Source: Candidatus Nitrosocosmicus sp. (GTDB lineage: Archaea > Thermoproteota > Nitrososphaeria > Nitrososphaerales > Nitrososphaeraceae). From it: a stretch of DNA of 38,854 bases. The position numbers were made by a program, and so were the translations under genes. The first letter of the stretch is position 1; the number at the start of each line of letters is the position of its first letter. The stretch is taken from positions 14,706 to 53,559 of the forward strand of contig JARFXS010000011.1 in NCBI GenBank assembly GCA_029194465.1, given 5' to 3'. The notes below the pieces were generated by a model. That model was not told the origin of the DNA. It saw only the letters and a program-made list of their open reading frames with translations, and ran no database searches. Shown one piece after another: positions 28,559 to 37,191 of the stretch.

Positions 28559-28741
28559 GTGGAAGAAAATACTGACAGAAATCAAAAAACTCTGCTTACA
28601 TTCTCAAATATCCAATACTTGGTTGAGGGTTTAGATGTATTACTCCATACAAATCTAGATGGTGATAAAAGGACAAAAGTAATAAAATTAAGAGATGATC
28701 TTAATGATTACCTCAATAATTTCTTCAATGCATATTCTTAA
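28559..28741 (+). CDS. Small protein of unknown function
   Basis: A 60-residue helical acidic protein starting with GTG 28559 (MEENTDRNQKTLLTFSNIQ). The pattern LVEGLDVLLHTNLDGDKRTK and LRDDLNDYLNNFF suggests two amphipathic helices. There is no signal, membrane segment or metal motif. It lies 61 nt upstream of the AK6-like kinase gene on the same strand and may share its transcript. I do not recognise it; it could be a chance frame, though its length and codon pattern look coding. Confidence 0.5.
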   Translation: MEENTDRNQKTLLTFSNIQYLVEGLDVLLHTNLDGDKRTKVIKLRDDLNDYLNNFFNAYS

Positions 28742-28802
28742 TTTTATTGATTCATACTTTAGATTGGGAAAACTAAGAATATGAGATAATGGTAATAGTA
28801 TT

Positions 28803-29378
28803 TTGAAAATAGTACTTTCTGGAACACCTGGTGTTGGTAAACACTCCATCGCTATCATCCTTTCATCTTTGTTTGATAAAGTACCAATAGTTGATATAAA
28901 TAAGATAATTTTATCTGAAAATCTTTTAATTTCTTCCCAAAGAGGCAATCATGATGTAGACGTTCAAAAGTCATTTGACTTTTTGAGTTTGTTGCTTTCT
29001 AAGAAAGAGTATCAAGATAGTATAATTGTTGGACATCTTGCGCCTTATGTAATAGATCCACTGTTAGTAGACCTTGCGGTAATATTAAGAAGGTCTCCAT
29101 ACGAACTAAGAAAAATATATGAAGAAAGATCTTATTCACAAACTAAAATTAACGACAATATGGTTGCTGAGATCTTGGGTATAATATCATATGATGCATT
29201 AAAAAACTTTGACTTTTCTAAACTTTCTGAATTAGAGATCGCAACTAGTATTTTACCGTCCTTGTCGGCTCAAAAGATTGTTCATATGTATGAAGATGAG
29301 AAGAAAAGATCTTTTGGAAACATTGATTGGTTGCCACTTATCCAAAATGATCCAGATATGTTGAAATTTTTGAAATAA
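28803..29378 (+). CDS. Adenylate kinase 6/Fap7-like NTPase
   Basis: A P-loop nucleotide kinase/ATPase related to eukaryotic Fap7 (AK6), which acts in maturation of the small ribosomal subunit. The P-loop is LSGTPGVGKHSIA at residues 5-17, followed by VPIVDINK, IIVGHLAPYV and LRRSPYELRKIYEERSYSQTKINDN, which matches the AK6 LID/base region, and a later IDWLPLIQND. At 191 residues it is the usual length. It begins with TTG 28803. It heads a same-strand run with an Sm-like protein and tgtA, suggesting an RNA-processing theme. Confidence 0.85.
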   Translation: MKIVLSGTPGVGKHSIAIILSSLFDKVPIVDINKIILSENLLISSQRGNHDVDVQKSFDFLSLLLSKKEYQDSIIVGHLAPYVIDPLLVDLAVILRRSPYELRKIYEERSYSQTKINDNMVAEILGIISYDALKNFDFSKLSELEIATSILPSLSAQKIVHMYEDEKKRSFGNIDWLPLIQNDPDMLKFLK

Positions 29379-29434
29379 ATCTAGTCTGAACTGATTTCAT
29401 ATATATATACCTTAAGACATTATCCTCTTGGATA

Positions 29435-29848
29435 ATGGCTGCTTTAATTTCAAGAAGATTTGCTGAAGAAAGTGTACAATTTTTAGGAAAAAAAGTTTCA
29501 ATTGAGACCTCAGATAATAAAACTTATTCTGGTGTTTTGACTGGTCTAAATGAAAAATTTGATTTAATATTGGACCATGTAGACTCTCAACAAATCCAAA
29601 AACTAATGATAAACGGTTTATTTGTAAAAGAGGTAAAGCTCTTAGAGAGGCCATTTGATTTGAAAGCTCTTGCTGAAAGGCTATCAAGAGTATTCCCTGG
29701 GTTAGTAAAGATTCGAGAGGATGTAGGTGCAATCATTGTGATGGATAAAATTAAGGTGACCGAATCTGGAATCGAAGAAGGATCTGGTTTGTCTGCTACT
29801 CGTGTAAAAGCGATTTACGACGAATTCCTCAGGGAGTCCAAGAGTTAA
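29435..29848 (+). CDS. Sm-like (LSM) RNA-binding protein with C-terminal extension
   Basis: The first 75 residues have the Sm fold: an N-terminal helix, then FLGKKVSIETSDNKTYSGVLTGL (Sm1) and a weaker Sm2 region around INGLFVKEVKLLERP. A further 60-residue C-terminal domain (LAERLSRVFPGLVKIREDVG) resembles the extension of the archaeal SmAP3 type. Such proteins form heptameric rings that bind U-rich RNA. It starts with ATG 29435, 56 nt after the AK6-like gene, with a TATA-like ATATATATACC at 29400-29411 that could give it its own promoter. tgtA follows after two bases. Confidence 0.85.
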   Translation: MAALISRRFAEESVQFLGKKVSIETSDNKTYSGVLTGLNEKFDLILDHVDSQQIQKLMINGLFVKEVKLLERPFDLKALAERLSRVFPGLVKIREDVGAIIVMDKIKVTESGIEEGSGLSATRVKAIYDEFLRESKS

Positions 29849-29850
29849 TT

Positions 29851-31422
29851 TTGGTATTTGAGGTGAAATGTACTGATTTAGCTGCTCGGATCGGTAAATT
29901 AACCACTCCTCATGGTTCTTTTGAGACTCCATCCTTTATACCTGTAATTCATCCAGTCAAACAACAAATCAGTCCAAGTTTTTTAAAAAGTCTTGGCTTT
30001 GAATGCATAATAACAAATGCCTATATCGCTTCGAAATTTTATGGTGAAAAGGCCGAAAAGCAGGGAATTCATCAAATCGTTGATTTTGATGGACCCATCA
30101 TGACAGATTCAGGAGGTTACCAAGTGTTAGAATATGGTAAAGTCAACGTAACGCCTTCGATAATGGCTCAATTTGAACTTGATATTGGTAGTGATATTCC
30201 CGTTCCATTAGATAAACCAACAGGCTATGGTTTGCCCTATAATACGGCAAAATCCTATGTAGATGAAACTATTTCAAATATAGATGAAACAATCGATATC
30301 ATAAGAAAAAATCGAACTGATAAGAATAATGATATTTTATCATCAAAGGGTGAAATATGGACTGGAACAATTCAGGGAGCTGAGCATTTTGATCTCGTGC
30401 GGTATTCCGCCTCACTCTTAGATAAAAAAGGCTTTTCATTTTTTGCAATTGGTAGCCCGGTTGAACTGATGGAAGCTTATGAGTTTTCTACACTCGCTCG
30501 ACTTATAGAAGCTACCAAATTATCCGTACCAAACAAACCTATCCATTTATTTGGTGCAGGTCATCCATTAACAATACCTCTTGCTGTTGCATTAGGTTGT
30601 GATACATTTGACTCTGCATCGTATATTTTGTATGCAAAAGCCAATCGCTACATGAGCTCATCAGGTACACTGAGGTTAGAAGATCTTTCATATTTACCAT
30701 GCTGCTGCCCTGTTTGTTCCGATCATTCAGTCAAGGAATTGATCGATGAAATCCCTCAAACCAGAATTATTAATCTCGCTAAACACAATTTGTATGTTCT
30801 AAAACAGGAGATGTCTGCAGTAAAGCAATCAATTTACGATGGTAGGCTTTGGGAATACGTGCTACAAAAAGCAAGATCTCATCCCAAATTAATGGATGCA
30901 ATTCACACAATTAAGAATTTTGAATATATTCAACAAAATACTCCCGTCTTTAAGCAAAAAGCAATCTATTTGTTTGAACCAATAGATCAGTTTAGACCGG
31001 AACTAAAAAATTATCGCAACATGCTAATTAATAACTACAAATCCCCAAATAATAATATCCTACTATTATATCCAGATCAGGGGATAAGGCCCTTCTATTC
31101 CTCCTCTGTATTGCGAAAACTTTCCAGTACTTTTACTGACGCTTCAATTTGTCTTTATAATCCTTTTTTTGGCTTGATTCCGGTTGAAATATCGGATATT
31201 TATCCCACATCACATAATATATTTACAAAACATTTTGACGAATATGATCCTAAAAGTTATACTGAATTTCTGAAATTATTAAACACCTTCCTAAAAAATA
31301 ATACTTTTGAATCAATTCACATAATTGCAAATAGGTTTATCAAAAAACTGCTTCCTGTTATTGAACTCCCAAAGGAAACAGAAGTAATAATTGAAGATTT
31401 TGTTGGTTATAAATTAGATTGA
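29851..31422 (+). CDS. tgtA: Archaeosine tRNA-guanine transglycosylase
   Basis: TgtA swaps guanine 15 of archaeal tRNAs for preQ0, the first committed step to archaeosine. Catalytic regions are MTDSGGYQVLEYG (Asp86), FFAIGSPVELME, HLFGAGHPLTIP and CDTFDSASYILYAKANRY (catalytic Asp in DTFDS). The structural zinc motif is PCCCPVCS near 283-290. Residues after about 350 form a DUF5591-like C-terminal domain (IYLFEPIDQFRPEL, NILLLYPDQGIRPFY), but the sequence ends there without the final PUA domain of the Pyrococcus enzyme. It starts with TTG 29851, two bases after the Sm-like stop, so the two are co-transcribed. Confidence 0.94.
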   Translation: MVFEVKCTDLAARIGKLTTPHGSFETPSFIPVIHPVKQQISPSFLKSLGFECIITNAYIASKFYGEKAEKQGIHQIVDFDGPIMTDSGGYQVLEYGKVNVTPSIMAQFELDIGSDIPVPLDKPTGYGLPYNTAKSYVDETISNIDETIDIIRKNRTDKNNDILSSKGEIWTGTIQGAEHFDLVRYSASLLDKKGFSFFAIGSPVELMEAYEFSTLARLIEATKLSVPNKPIHLFGAGHPLTIPLAVALGCDTFDSASYILYAKANRYMSSSGTLRLEDLSYLPCCCPVCSDHSVKELIDEIPQTRIINLAKHNLYVLKQEMSAVKQSIYDGRLWEYVLQKARSHPKLMDAIHTIKNFEYIQQNTPVFKQKAIYLFEPIDQFRPELKNYRNMLINNYKSPNNNILLLYPDQGIRPFYSSSVLRKLSSTFTDASICLYNPFFGLIPVEISDIYPTSHNIFTKHFDEYDPKSYTEFLKLLNTFLKNNTFESIHIIANRFIKKLLPVIELPKETEVIIEDFVGYKLD

Positions 31423-31496
31423 GTTATAGACTGAGTTCGAATAAATTTAAAGATGATTTGGATTTTTAGTTTATGACTATGTGATGATAAAAATGA

Positions 31497-32159
31497 TTAA
31501 AATTTAGCGCCGACGCTATCTTTAATTTCTTTGGATAATTCTGTATATCCATTTTTATCTATTATCCCTGCATTTATACTGTCTCCAGTACCTGCATTTC
31601 TTCTAATTGCTGCGGCAATGGCTTGAATTGCTACTTTATATGCTTCATTTACACTCATTCCTTCCTTAAATTCCGACTCTAAATATCCATATGCAACAGG
31701 AGACCCACTCCCAGTTGAAATGAAGCTTTCTGTAGTCATCGAACCAAATAGATCTATATTATAAATTTGTCCTTTTTGCTGACGAAAATCAAATCCTCCC
31801 ATGATAATTTGAACATAAAATGGAAAATATCTTTGATTAAATAGAATGTTAGAACATAACCTTGCAGCAGAACTGACTGGGATGGGCTCTTTTTTAGATA
31901 ATCTGTATATATTTGAGTTGTATCTCATTGTATCAACTAGATTTTGGGCATCTGCAACACCACCTGCAATTGTCATACCTAAATGATTATCAACTTTTTG
32001 AATTTTCATTACATGCCTATCTGCAATAAATAATCCTGCACTTGCTCTTGTATCTGCAGCTAATACTACACCATCACTACAGGTAAGAGCACAAGTAGTT
32101 GTTCCTTTTTTAATTTGATCTAAAATTTGTTGAGGATATCGATCATCATTAACGTGCAT
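31497..32159 (-). CDS. psmB: Proteasome subunit beta
   Basis: The catalytic subunit of the archaeal 20S proteasome. A short propeptide ends at Gly19 (IKKGTTTC), so self-cleavage would expose Thr20 as nucleophile. Asp36 (AADTRAS) and Lys52 (HVMKI) stand at the positions expected for Asp17 and Lys33 of the mature chain. GSGSPVAYGYLE and AGTGDSINAGIID are also family motifs. Length 220 is normal. The start is ATG 32159, sharing a 95-base divergent spacer with leuC. No alpha subunit is in the window. Confidence 0.96.
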   Translation of the reverse strand: MHVNDDRYPQQILDQIKKGTTTCALTCSDGVVLAADTRASAGLFIADRHVMKIQKVDNHLGMTIAGGVADAQNLVDTMRYNSNIYRLSKKEPIPVSSAARLCSNILFNQRYFPFYVQIIMGGFDFRQQKGQIYNIDLFGSMTTESFISTGSGSPVAYGYLESEFKEGMSVNEAYKVAIQAIAAAIRRNAGTGDSINAGIIDKNGYTELSKEIKDSVGAKF

Positions 32160-32254
32160 TTATATCAAATGATAAAAGACTACATTTAAGCATTGTTAAT
32201 TCGCAATTAACTATAAAATAATTATTATAGTCGTTTTGTTATTATATATTATAG
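32160..32254. promoter_or_regulatory. Divergent promoter region of psmB and leuC
   Basis: The minus strand CTTAAATGTA at about 32181-32190 is about 26 nt from the psmB start. ATTATTATAG at 32221-32230 stands about 29 nt before TTG 32255 of leuC; a second TATA-like ATTATATATT (32241-32250) is too close to serve that start. Confidence 0.4.
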
Positions 32255-33670
32255 TTGGCACAAACTCTATACGACAAGATTTGGGATAATCACGTAGTAT
32301 ATTCTGATGAAAGTAGTAATTTGTCGCTTTTATATATTGATAGGCATTATGTGCATGAAGTAACTTCACCTCAAGCTTTTGATGGCCTTAGGATTAACGA
32401 GAGAAAAGTTAGAAGACCAGATCTTACTTTTGCTACAGTGGATCATAACGTTCCCACTACTAACAGGTCCTTGCCCATTGTGGATCAAATCTCATCATTA
32501 CAAATAAAAGCATTGGAAAATAATTGTAAAGAATTTGGAATAAAACTTTTTGATATTCATGATAAGTATCAAGGGATAGTTCACGTAATCGGTCCAGAAT
32601 TAGGATTGACACTTCCTGGTAGTACGATTGTCTGTGGTGATAGCCATACTTCCACTCACGGGGCATTCGGATCCCTAGCTTTTGGTATAGGTACCAGTGA
32701 AGTAGAACATGTATTAGCGACCCAATGTCTGTGGATGAAAAAGTCAAAAAATTTTGAAATAGTTTTGAATGGCGGTTTAAAGCAAAACCAGGCTGTAACA
32801 TCTAAAGATGTTATATTAAACATTATTAGAAAAATAGGTACATCTGGAGGTTCAGGATCAGTGATTGAATATAAGGGAAACTACATTTCATCCCTTACAA
32901 TGGAAAAACGCATGACTATTTGTAATATGTCTATCGAAGCAGGTGCTCGAGCGGGTCTTGTTGCTCCAGATGATGTTACTTTTGAATATTTAAGGGGAAG
33001 AGTCTATACTCCCAAAAATGAATTATTTGATCAACAAATAGACGATTGGAAGAATCTCCGATCTGATAACGGAGCGCAATACGATAAAACTTTCTCTATT
33101 GATATCGACAATCTTGCACCTCAGGTTACTTGGGGTACTAATCCAGCTATGACTACCGATGTGGACTCTGCAATTCCTTCTCCTGATGAATATTCTAAAG
33201 GAAATGATGATGAAAAAAAATCTGCTATAAAGGCCCTCGAATACATGAATTTAAAACCGGGTTTACCAATTACTGATATTTCAGTGGATCGAGTTTTTAT
33301 CGGTTCTTGCACAAATGCAAGGTTAGAAGATTTAATCGAAGCTTCTAATGCAGTGAAAGGAAAAAAAGTATCCTCTAGTGTTAAAGCAATGGTCGTTCCG
33401 GGATCACAACAGGTAAAAATTGCTGCCGAAAAATTGGGATTGGATAAAATTTTTATCAATGCTGGCTTTGAATGGAGAGAGCCTGGTTGTAGTATGTGTT
33501 TAGGTATGAATCCTGATATACTTCAAGCCGGTGAAAGATGTGCTAGTACTTCCAATAGAAATTTCGAAGGACGCCAAGGTACAGGGGGACGTACTCATCT
33601 TGTTAGTCCTTTAATGGCTGCGGCTGCTGCAATAGCCGGAAAGTTTGTTGATGTGAGAGAATGGGTTTAA
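32255..33670 (+). CDS. leuC: 3-isopropylmalate dehydratase large subunit
   Basis: With LeuD, LeuC isomerises 2-isopropylmalate to 3-isopropylmalate in leucine synthesis. It is an aconitase-family [4Fe-4S] enzyme; the cluster ligands are Cys352 in [12 protein letters not shown] and Cys412/Cys415 in [13 protein letters not shown]. Also seen are [30 protein letters not shown] and [15 protein letters not shown]. The 471-residue length matches the bacterial LeuC type. It starts with TTG 32255, directly where homology starts ([14 protein letters not shown]). leuD follows after 37 nt in the same operon; leuC itself is intact although leuD is not. Confidence 0.96.
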   Translation: MAQTLYDKIWDNHVVYSDESSNLSLLYIDRHYVHEVTSPQAFDGLRINERKVRRPDLTFATVDHNVPTTNRSLPIVDQISSLQIKALENNCKEFGIKLFDIHDKYQGIVHVIGPELGLTLPGSTIVCGDSHTSTHGAFGSLAFGIGTSEVEHVLATQCLWMKKSKNFEIVLNGGLKQNQAVTSKDVILNIIRKIGTSGGSGSVIEYKGNYISSLTMEKRMTICNMSIEAGARAGLVAPDDVTFEYLRGRVYTPKNELFDQQIDDWKNLRSDNGAQYDKTFSIDIDNLAPQVTWGTNPAMTTDVDSAIPSPDEYSKGNDDEKKSAIKALEYMNLKPGLPITDISVDRVFIGSCTNARLEDLIEASNAVKGKKVSSSVKAMVVPGSQQVKIAAEKLGLDKIFINAGFEWREPGCSMCLGMNPDILQAGERCASTSNRNFEGRQGTGGRTHLVSPLMAAAAAIAGKFVDVREWV

Positions 33671-33707
33671 GTTTGATTTATTACAGATAAAAATTACAGG
33701 TGTATTT

Positions 33708-34310
33708 ATGGAACCTTTTAAGAATTTGACAAGTAAGGTAGTCCCGCTTGATATTGCGAATATTGATACAGATCAGATTATTCCAAAACAATTCTTAAAA
33801 CTTTTGGGCAAAACTGGGTACGGTGAATATTTATTTTTTAATTGGCGCTATGATAAACAAGGTAAACCATTAATGGATTTTGTGTTAAACTCACCCCTAT
33901 TTAGTGGAAGACAGATTCTGTTAACACGTGAAAATTTTGGTATAGGAAGCTCAAGAGAACATGCGGTATGGGCACTTAAGGATTATGGCTTCAAAAGTAA
34001 TCCTTGGGGTATCTTTGCAGATATTTTTTACAATAATTGTTCTAAAAATGGTGTTTTGGTCATCAAAATGGACAAGAATACGATTGAAGATTTCTTTTCC
34101 TCCAAAAACAAACGAAAACTTTGAAATAGACTTACCGCAACAACAAATTAAGATAAATTCTAAAGTCTTTGATTTTGACATTGATCCTACATTAAAAAGT
34201 TATTTGGTAAATGGATTAGATGAAATTTCCAAAACTCTAGAATGGGAAATCATATCAAGAAATATGAGGATAAAAATAAGGTTTTCTGTGAAACCGAAAG
34301 TATGATATAA
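33708..34310 (+). pseudogene. leuD: 3-isopropylmalate dehydratase small subunit with four compensating frame breaks
   Basis: The first 95 codons are normal LeuD (VVPLDIANIDTDQIIPKQFL, TRENFGIGSSREHAVWALKDYGF). Then four single-base breaks occur, each in a homopolymer: extra A in 33993-33996, missing T at 34014-34016, extra T in 34095-34098, missing A at 34248-34250. Repairing them gives FKVILGVSFADIFYNNCSKN, IEDFFPPKTNENFEID, VNGLDEISKTLEWEN and HIKKYEDKNKVFCET, ending at TAA 34308-34310. The net change is zero and the span is exactly 201 codons, the typical length of a bacterial-type LeuD. As written, it would stop at 34124 (138 residues) and lack its C-terminal part. I think the gene is functional and the text contains consensus errors. 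Confidence 0.88.
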
Positions 34311-34436
34311 AAACTTTCAGATAAAATACTATAGAATAAAAAATAGTTGATTTTACAAAGGGTAAATCTAATTAGATTTATTACTGTAACGATTGAAGAG
34401 TTTCTTATAAGATATATAACTACTATTTTTTAAGAT

Positions 34437-34740
34437 ATGAAAATAATTACATCAAAATTGACTCTTTTAATCATACTGTCGACGATTATTGTTGTTAGTA
34501 GTTTGACGTTTCCACAGAATAGTATGGCTGCTGCTGCTACTAATGTTGATGAAAATTCTGTATCTTTACATCCTATTTCTGCACAAAAATGTTGATACCA
34601 CTTCTGGTTCAAATCAATATCATACCTCTATTGTTTGGTCAAATCAAGGCACTTCAAAAATGACTGATGTTTTGACTGCTAGTTTTACAAACATTCTTGA
34701 CACACAAATTTATACTGGTTTAGACAAGATTACAAACTAG
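34437..34740 (+). pseudogene. Small secreted protein, one frame break
   Basis: A signal peptide is read from ATG 34437 (SKLTLLIILSTIIVVSSLTF, then MAAAATNVDENSVS) until a run of five A near 34585 shifts the frame and a TGA follows. With four A the frame continues: AQNVDTTSGSNQYHTSIVWS, then GTSKMTDVLTASFTNILDT and a stop at 34738-34740. The repaired protein is about 100 residues, exported, with no known domain. A GATATATAAC box at 34411-34420 fits a leaderless ATG. The single break in a homopolymer could be phase variation, decay or a consensus error. Confidence 0.6.
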
Positions 34741-34753
34741 TAAACACCCTTTT

Positions 34754-35392
34754 TTAGATTGACAAATGAATGTTCATGAGCATCTTGTCAAAAATTAATG
34801 CGTATTTGTCAAATTCCTTTTGCTCAGCTAAAAGGGAAAAAATGTAGATATTATTGTTAATAGTCAAAAAAACCTGTTTAGTTTTAAACAAGAAACCTGC
34901 ATTTTCAAAACTGTATGTTATGCTTTCAGCTGTTTTGTTTATGCTATCAATATGTATAGTGGATATGTTGTCAATTCTAAATCCTTGGTTCTGATTTACA
35001 AGTTTCTGAACTATATCTTGCGTATTGATGCTTTCGTTAATTGTAAAGTTATTTTTTGGCATCAAAACGTTTACGACAATGTTTTCTTGAAAGAGATCTT
35101 CAGGATTTTCTTTTGGTGATAGAAATACTATTATGTTGTTAGTTTGATTTTCGTCATCATTCTTTTTGTCTTCAACAATCTCCCAATTTGTGGGATACGT
35201 TATGTCCAATGTGCTATCGTTGGTTGCATAATTTGACCAAGTGGTTTCTTGAGCGAATGCTTTGTTTACCGAAAACAGAGGAAGACCTTGAGTGGTGTCT
35301 ATCAGGCTATTGTGGCCAAACCAACTAGACAAGAACAAGAGCAATACACATGGTAATGCGAAAATTATAATGTTGATTTTATTAATAGACAT
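34754..35392 (-). CDS. Secreted PsbP-like protein
   Basis: A protein of about 212 residues with an N-terminal signal (INIIIFALPCVLLLFLSSWF) ending near NKAFAQE, and a mature domain starting WSNYATNDSTLDITYPTNWEI. The TYPTNWEI-type motif, followed by IIVFLSP and VNVLMP strands, NTQDIVQKLVNQNQGF and IDSINKTAESITY, resembles PsbP/Mog1-like folds found in archaeal extracellular proteins. ATG 35392 is preferred over 35410 because the box at 35411-35420 is about 24 nt before it. Function unknown. Confidence 0.75.
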   Translation of the reverse strand: MSINKINIIIFALPCVLLLFLSSWFGHNSLIDTTQGLPLFSVNKAFAQETTWSNYATNDSTLDITYPTNWEIVEDKKNDDENQTNNIIVFLSPKENPEDLFQENIVVNVLMPKNNFTINESINTQDIVQKLVNQNQGFRIDNISTIHIDSINKTAESITYSFENAGFLFKTKQVFLTINNNIYIFSLLAEQKEFDKYALIFDKMLMNIHLSI

Positions 35393-35410
35393 ACTAAATT
35401 CTATTACCAT

Positions 35411-35420
35411 ATTATAATTA
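35411..35420 (-). promoter_or_regulatory. TATA box of the PsbP-like gene
   Basis: Minus strand reads TAATTATAAT; spacing gives transcription start near ATG 35392, so the upstream ATG 35410 would not be on the mRNA. Confidence 0.45.
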
Positions 35421-35502
35421 GTATTTTTTACATTTCTATTTATTATTATATTAAACTTTAATCAATAGGTTCATATGATAATCTACCTATGTTCTAAATT
35501 AT

Positions 35503-36168
35503 TTGGGTATTTTCAGGTATGACTTGTATAAAAGTCCTAATGTAGGTATATTTGCAAAATCTAACGATAAAATAGTATTACTTCCACATGGTTATGCTGA
35601 GACAAAGTTAAAGAAAATAACGGATATTTTAGAAGTGGATCCAATTTTTGTTTCTATAGCAGGAAATAGAATAATTGGTCCTATGGTGGTCTTAAATAAT
35701 AATGGGATGCTGCTGCCTTCAACAGCATCAGAGGATGAGGTGCTACATCTAAAACATGTAACCGGATTGAATGTGTCCAAACTAGAATCAAAATTTACGG
35801 CTATAGGCAATCTAATATCCACTAATGATAGAGGAGCAATAGTGTCTCCGTTATTTAAGAATGAGTTTGATAAACAAATATGTGATGTTTTAGGAATAGA
35901 AACTCATACCATGTCTGTTGCTGATTTCAATCAAACTGGTTCGATGATTGTATCAACAAATGATGGCGCAGCGGTACATCCAAAGGCCACAGAGAAAGAG
36001 GTTGAAACCATTTCATCAGTTTTAAAGGTAGAAGTAGAGCCTTTAACCATCAATGGCGGTATTCCATATCTATCATCGGGCATTGTTTGGAATACACGGT
36101 CTTTGATTGTAGGGAATCTGACTACTGGACCAGAATTAATAATGTTAAGTAGGGCGTTTAAAATGTAG
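35503..36168 (+). CDS. Translation initiation factor 6
   Basis: aIF6 binds the 50S subunit and prevents its joining with 30S. The protein shows the fivefold pseudo-repeat of the IF6 fold: SPNVGIFAKSNDKIVLLPHG, NRIIGPMVVLNNNGMLLPS, GNLISTNDRGAIVSPLF, GSMIVSTNDGAAVHPKATE and SSGIVWNTRSLIVGNLTTGP. At 221 residues it is full length. It begins with TTG 35503 (then GIFRYDLYKSPN); no ATG is available upstream, and a TATA-like CATATGATAAT at 35472-35482 makes the mRNA leaderless. Confidence 0.95.
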   Translation: MGIFRYDLYKSPNVGIFAKSNDKIVLLPHGYAETKLKKITDILEVDPIFVSIAGNRIIGPMVVLNNNGMLLPSTASEDEVLHLKHVTGLNVSKLESKFTAIGNLISTNDRGAIVSPLFKNEFDKQICDVLGIETHTMSVADFNQTGSMIVSTNDGAAVHPKATEKEVETISSVLKVEVEPLTINGGIPYLSSGIVWNTRSLIVGNLTTGPELIMLSRAFKM

Positions 36169-36325
36169 TATTTACAACGTCTGGCTGGTGATTTTTATCA
36201 TAAATCAAATTAAGTAACTCATTTATTTGTAGTTTTTTTTGAAGATGATGAGCGGGTATCCAAATCATCTTTAAACTTAACTACTGAATTTCTTTATACT
36301 TTTGAGGATGTTCTTGGATGCTTTT

Positions 36326-36592
36326 TTAATACCTTAATTCCTTTAGGACTTGTTTTTCATAATATGAGAGCTGTTCTTTTTCTTTATTTTCTGAATCTGT
36401 TAAAATAGAACTTGATAGGCTTATACTGTCCTTTTTTATAGCATCAACTGATCCTTTTTTATTTTATTACTTTCTACATTTTTTTATTGTCTTTTTATAG
36501 CATCAACTGATCCTTTTTTATTTTATTACTTTCACATTTTTTTTATTGCTATTACTATTCACAACCATACTTGTTATGTAATCTACCCTCAT
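36326..36592 (-). pseudogene. Tandem-repeat small protein, frame broken
   Basis: From ATG 36592 the minus strand reads VDYITSMVVNSNSNKKNV, then with small frame corrections near 36533 and 36495 gives two copies of a 20-residue unit NKKNVESNKIKKGSVDAIKK, followed by DSISLSSSILTDSENKEKEQ and LSYYEKQVLKELRY, stop TAA at 36326-36328. The frame after that stop still reads plausibly (KSIQEHPQKYKEIQ), so the stop may also be an error. About 90-105 residues, very Lys-rich, no known family. Both breaks are in or next to A/T-runs. Confidence 0.45.
36427..36547. repeat. 61-base tandem direct repeat, two copies
   Basis: Copies 36427-36487 and 36488-36547 share TAGCATCAACTGATCCTTTT and the neighbouring TTATTTTATTACTTTC, differing mostly by run-length changes. 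The period is close to 60 nt, and on the minus strand it encodes the 20-residue unit described for the gene at 36326-36592. Confidence 0.85.
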
Positions 36593-36957
36593 AATAAATA
36601 TCTTAATTATTATAGTTTTTACCGAATTTTACAACCTTTATTCTAAAAACATGATCTGAAAGGGAAACTAAACTTACTTATTCTATTGCAGATAAAATTA
36701 ACTTCTAGAACAGATACTCGATCATATTAGTAGCAAATCATATTAGTACGCAAGAACTAAATTTACAAGAAGATCTCGATCCCACGTGGATTTGTGCCCG
36801 TAAGAGCAATTGAAACATTCACTAAAAGTTAACTATGCATAATTAAGGTTGTATTTCTTTTTTAACCCATAGTTTCAATAGATCAGATATGTAAAATATT
36901 GATATTGATATAGACTATATACAACATGACTATATGAAATGGAAACTATCTTTGATC
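36593..36957. other. Intergenic region, 365 bases
   Basis: No full gene. The minus-strand AAAAACTATAATAATTAAGA near 36603-36622 could be the promoter of the tandem-repeat gene. A short open piece on the plus strand around 36770-36832 ends in PRGFVPVRAIETFTKS and may be a C-terminal scrap of a lost gene. It includes a CCACGTGG palindrome at 36782-36789. Confidence 0.35.
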
Positions 36958-37191
36958 ATGAATCCACAAATGTTTATGGACTTTGAACTTGATAAATTAA
37001 GAGAATTAAAAGATAATTACAAATGGCTTTATTCCAATTATGAAGGTTTTAAGAGAAACTATAAGAATCAATTTATTGCAATAAAGGATGAAGTGCATCT
37101 AGACAATGACATTGACCTTGAGAGATTATTGCAAAGATTAAAACAGAATAATTTCAATGGACCAATTGCTATTGAGTATATTTACGGCTAA
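36958..37191 (+). CDS. DUF5678-like small protein
   Basis: A 77-residue protein with the pattern WLYSNYEGFKRNYKNQFIAI, then LDNDIDLERLLQRLKQNN and PIAIEYIYG. This order (W..NYEELK..Y..EFVAI, DLEEL...L, I.YI) matches DUF5678, a small domain common in archaea and often linked to toxin-antitoxin-like or aspartic-protease-like small genes; the role here is unknown. ATG 36958 has a TATA-like GACTATATGA at 36927-36936 about 26 nt upstream. ATG 36934 in the same frame would add eight residues. It stands alone among broken genes. Confidence 0.65.
   Translation: MNPQMFMDFELDKLRELKDNYKWLYSNYEGFKRNYKNQFIAIKDEVHLDNDIDLERLLQRLKQNNFNGPIAIEYIYG

Noticed and set aside
33961..34305. A separate 114-codon gene overlapping leuD
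   Set aside because: Its second half is the real C-terminus of LeuD in a shifted frame; its first half is out-of-frame LeuD.
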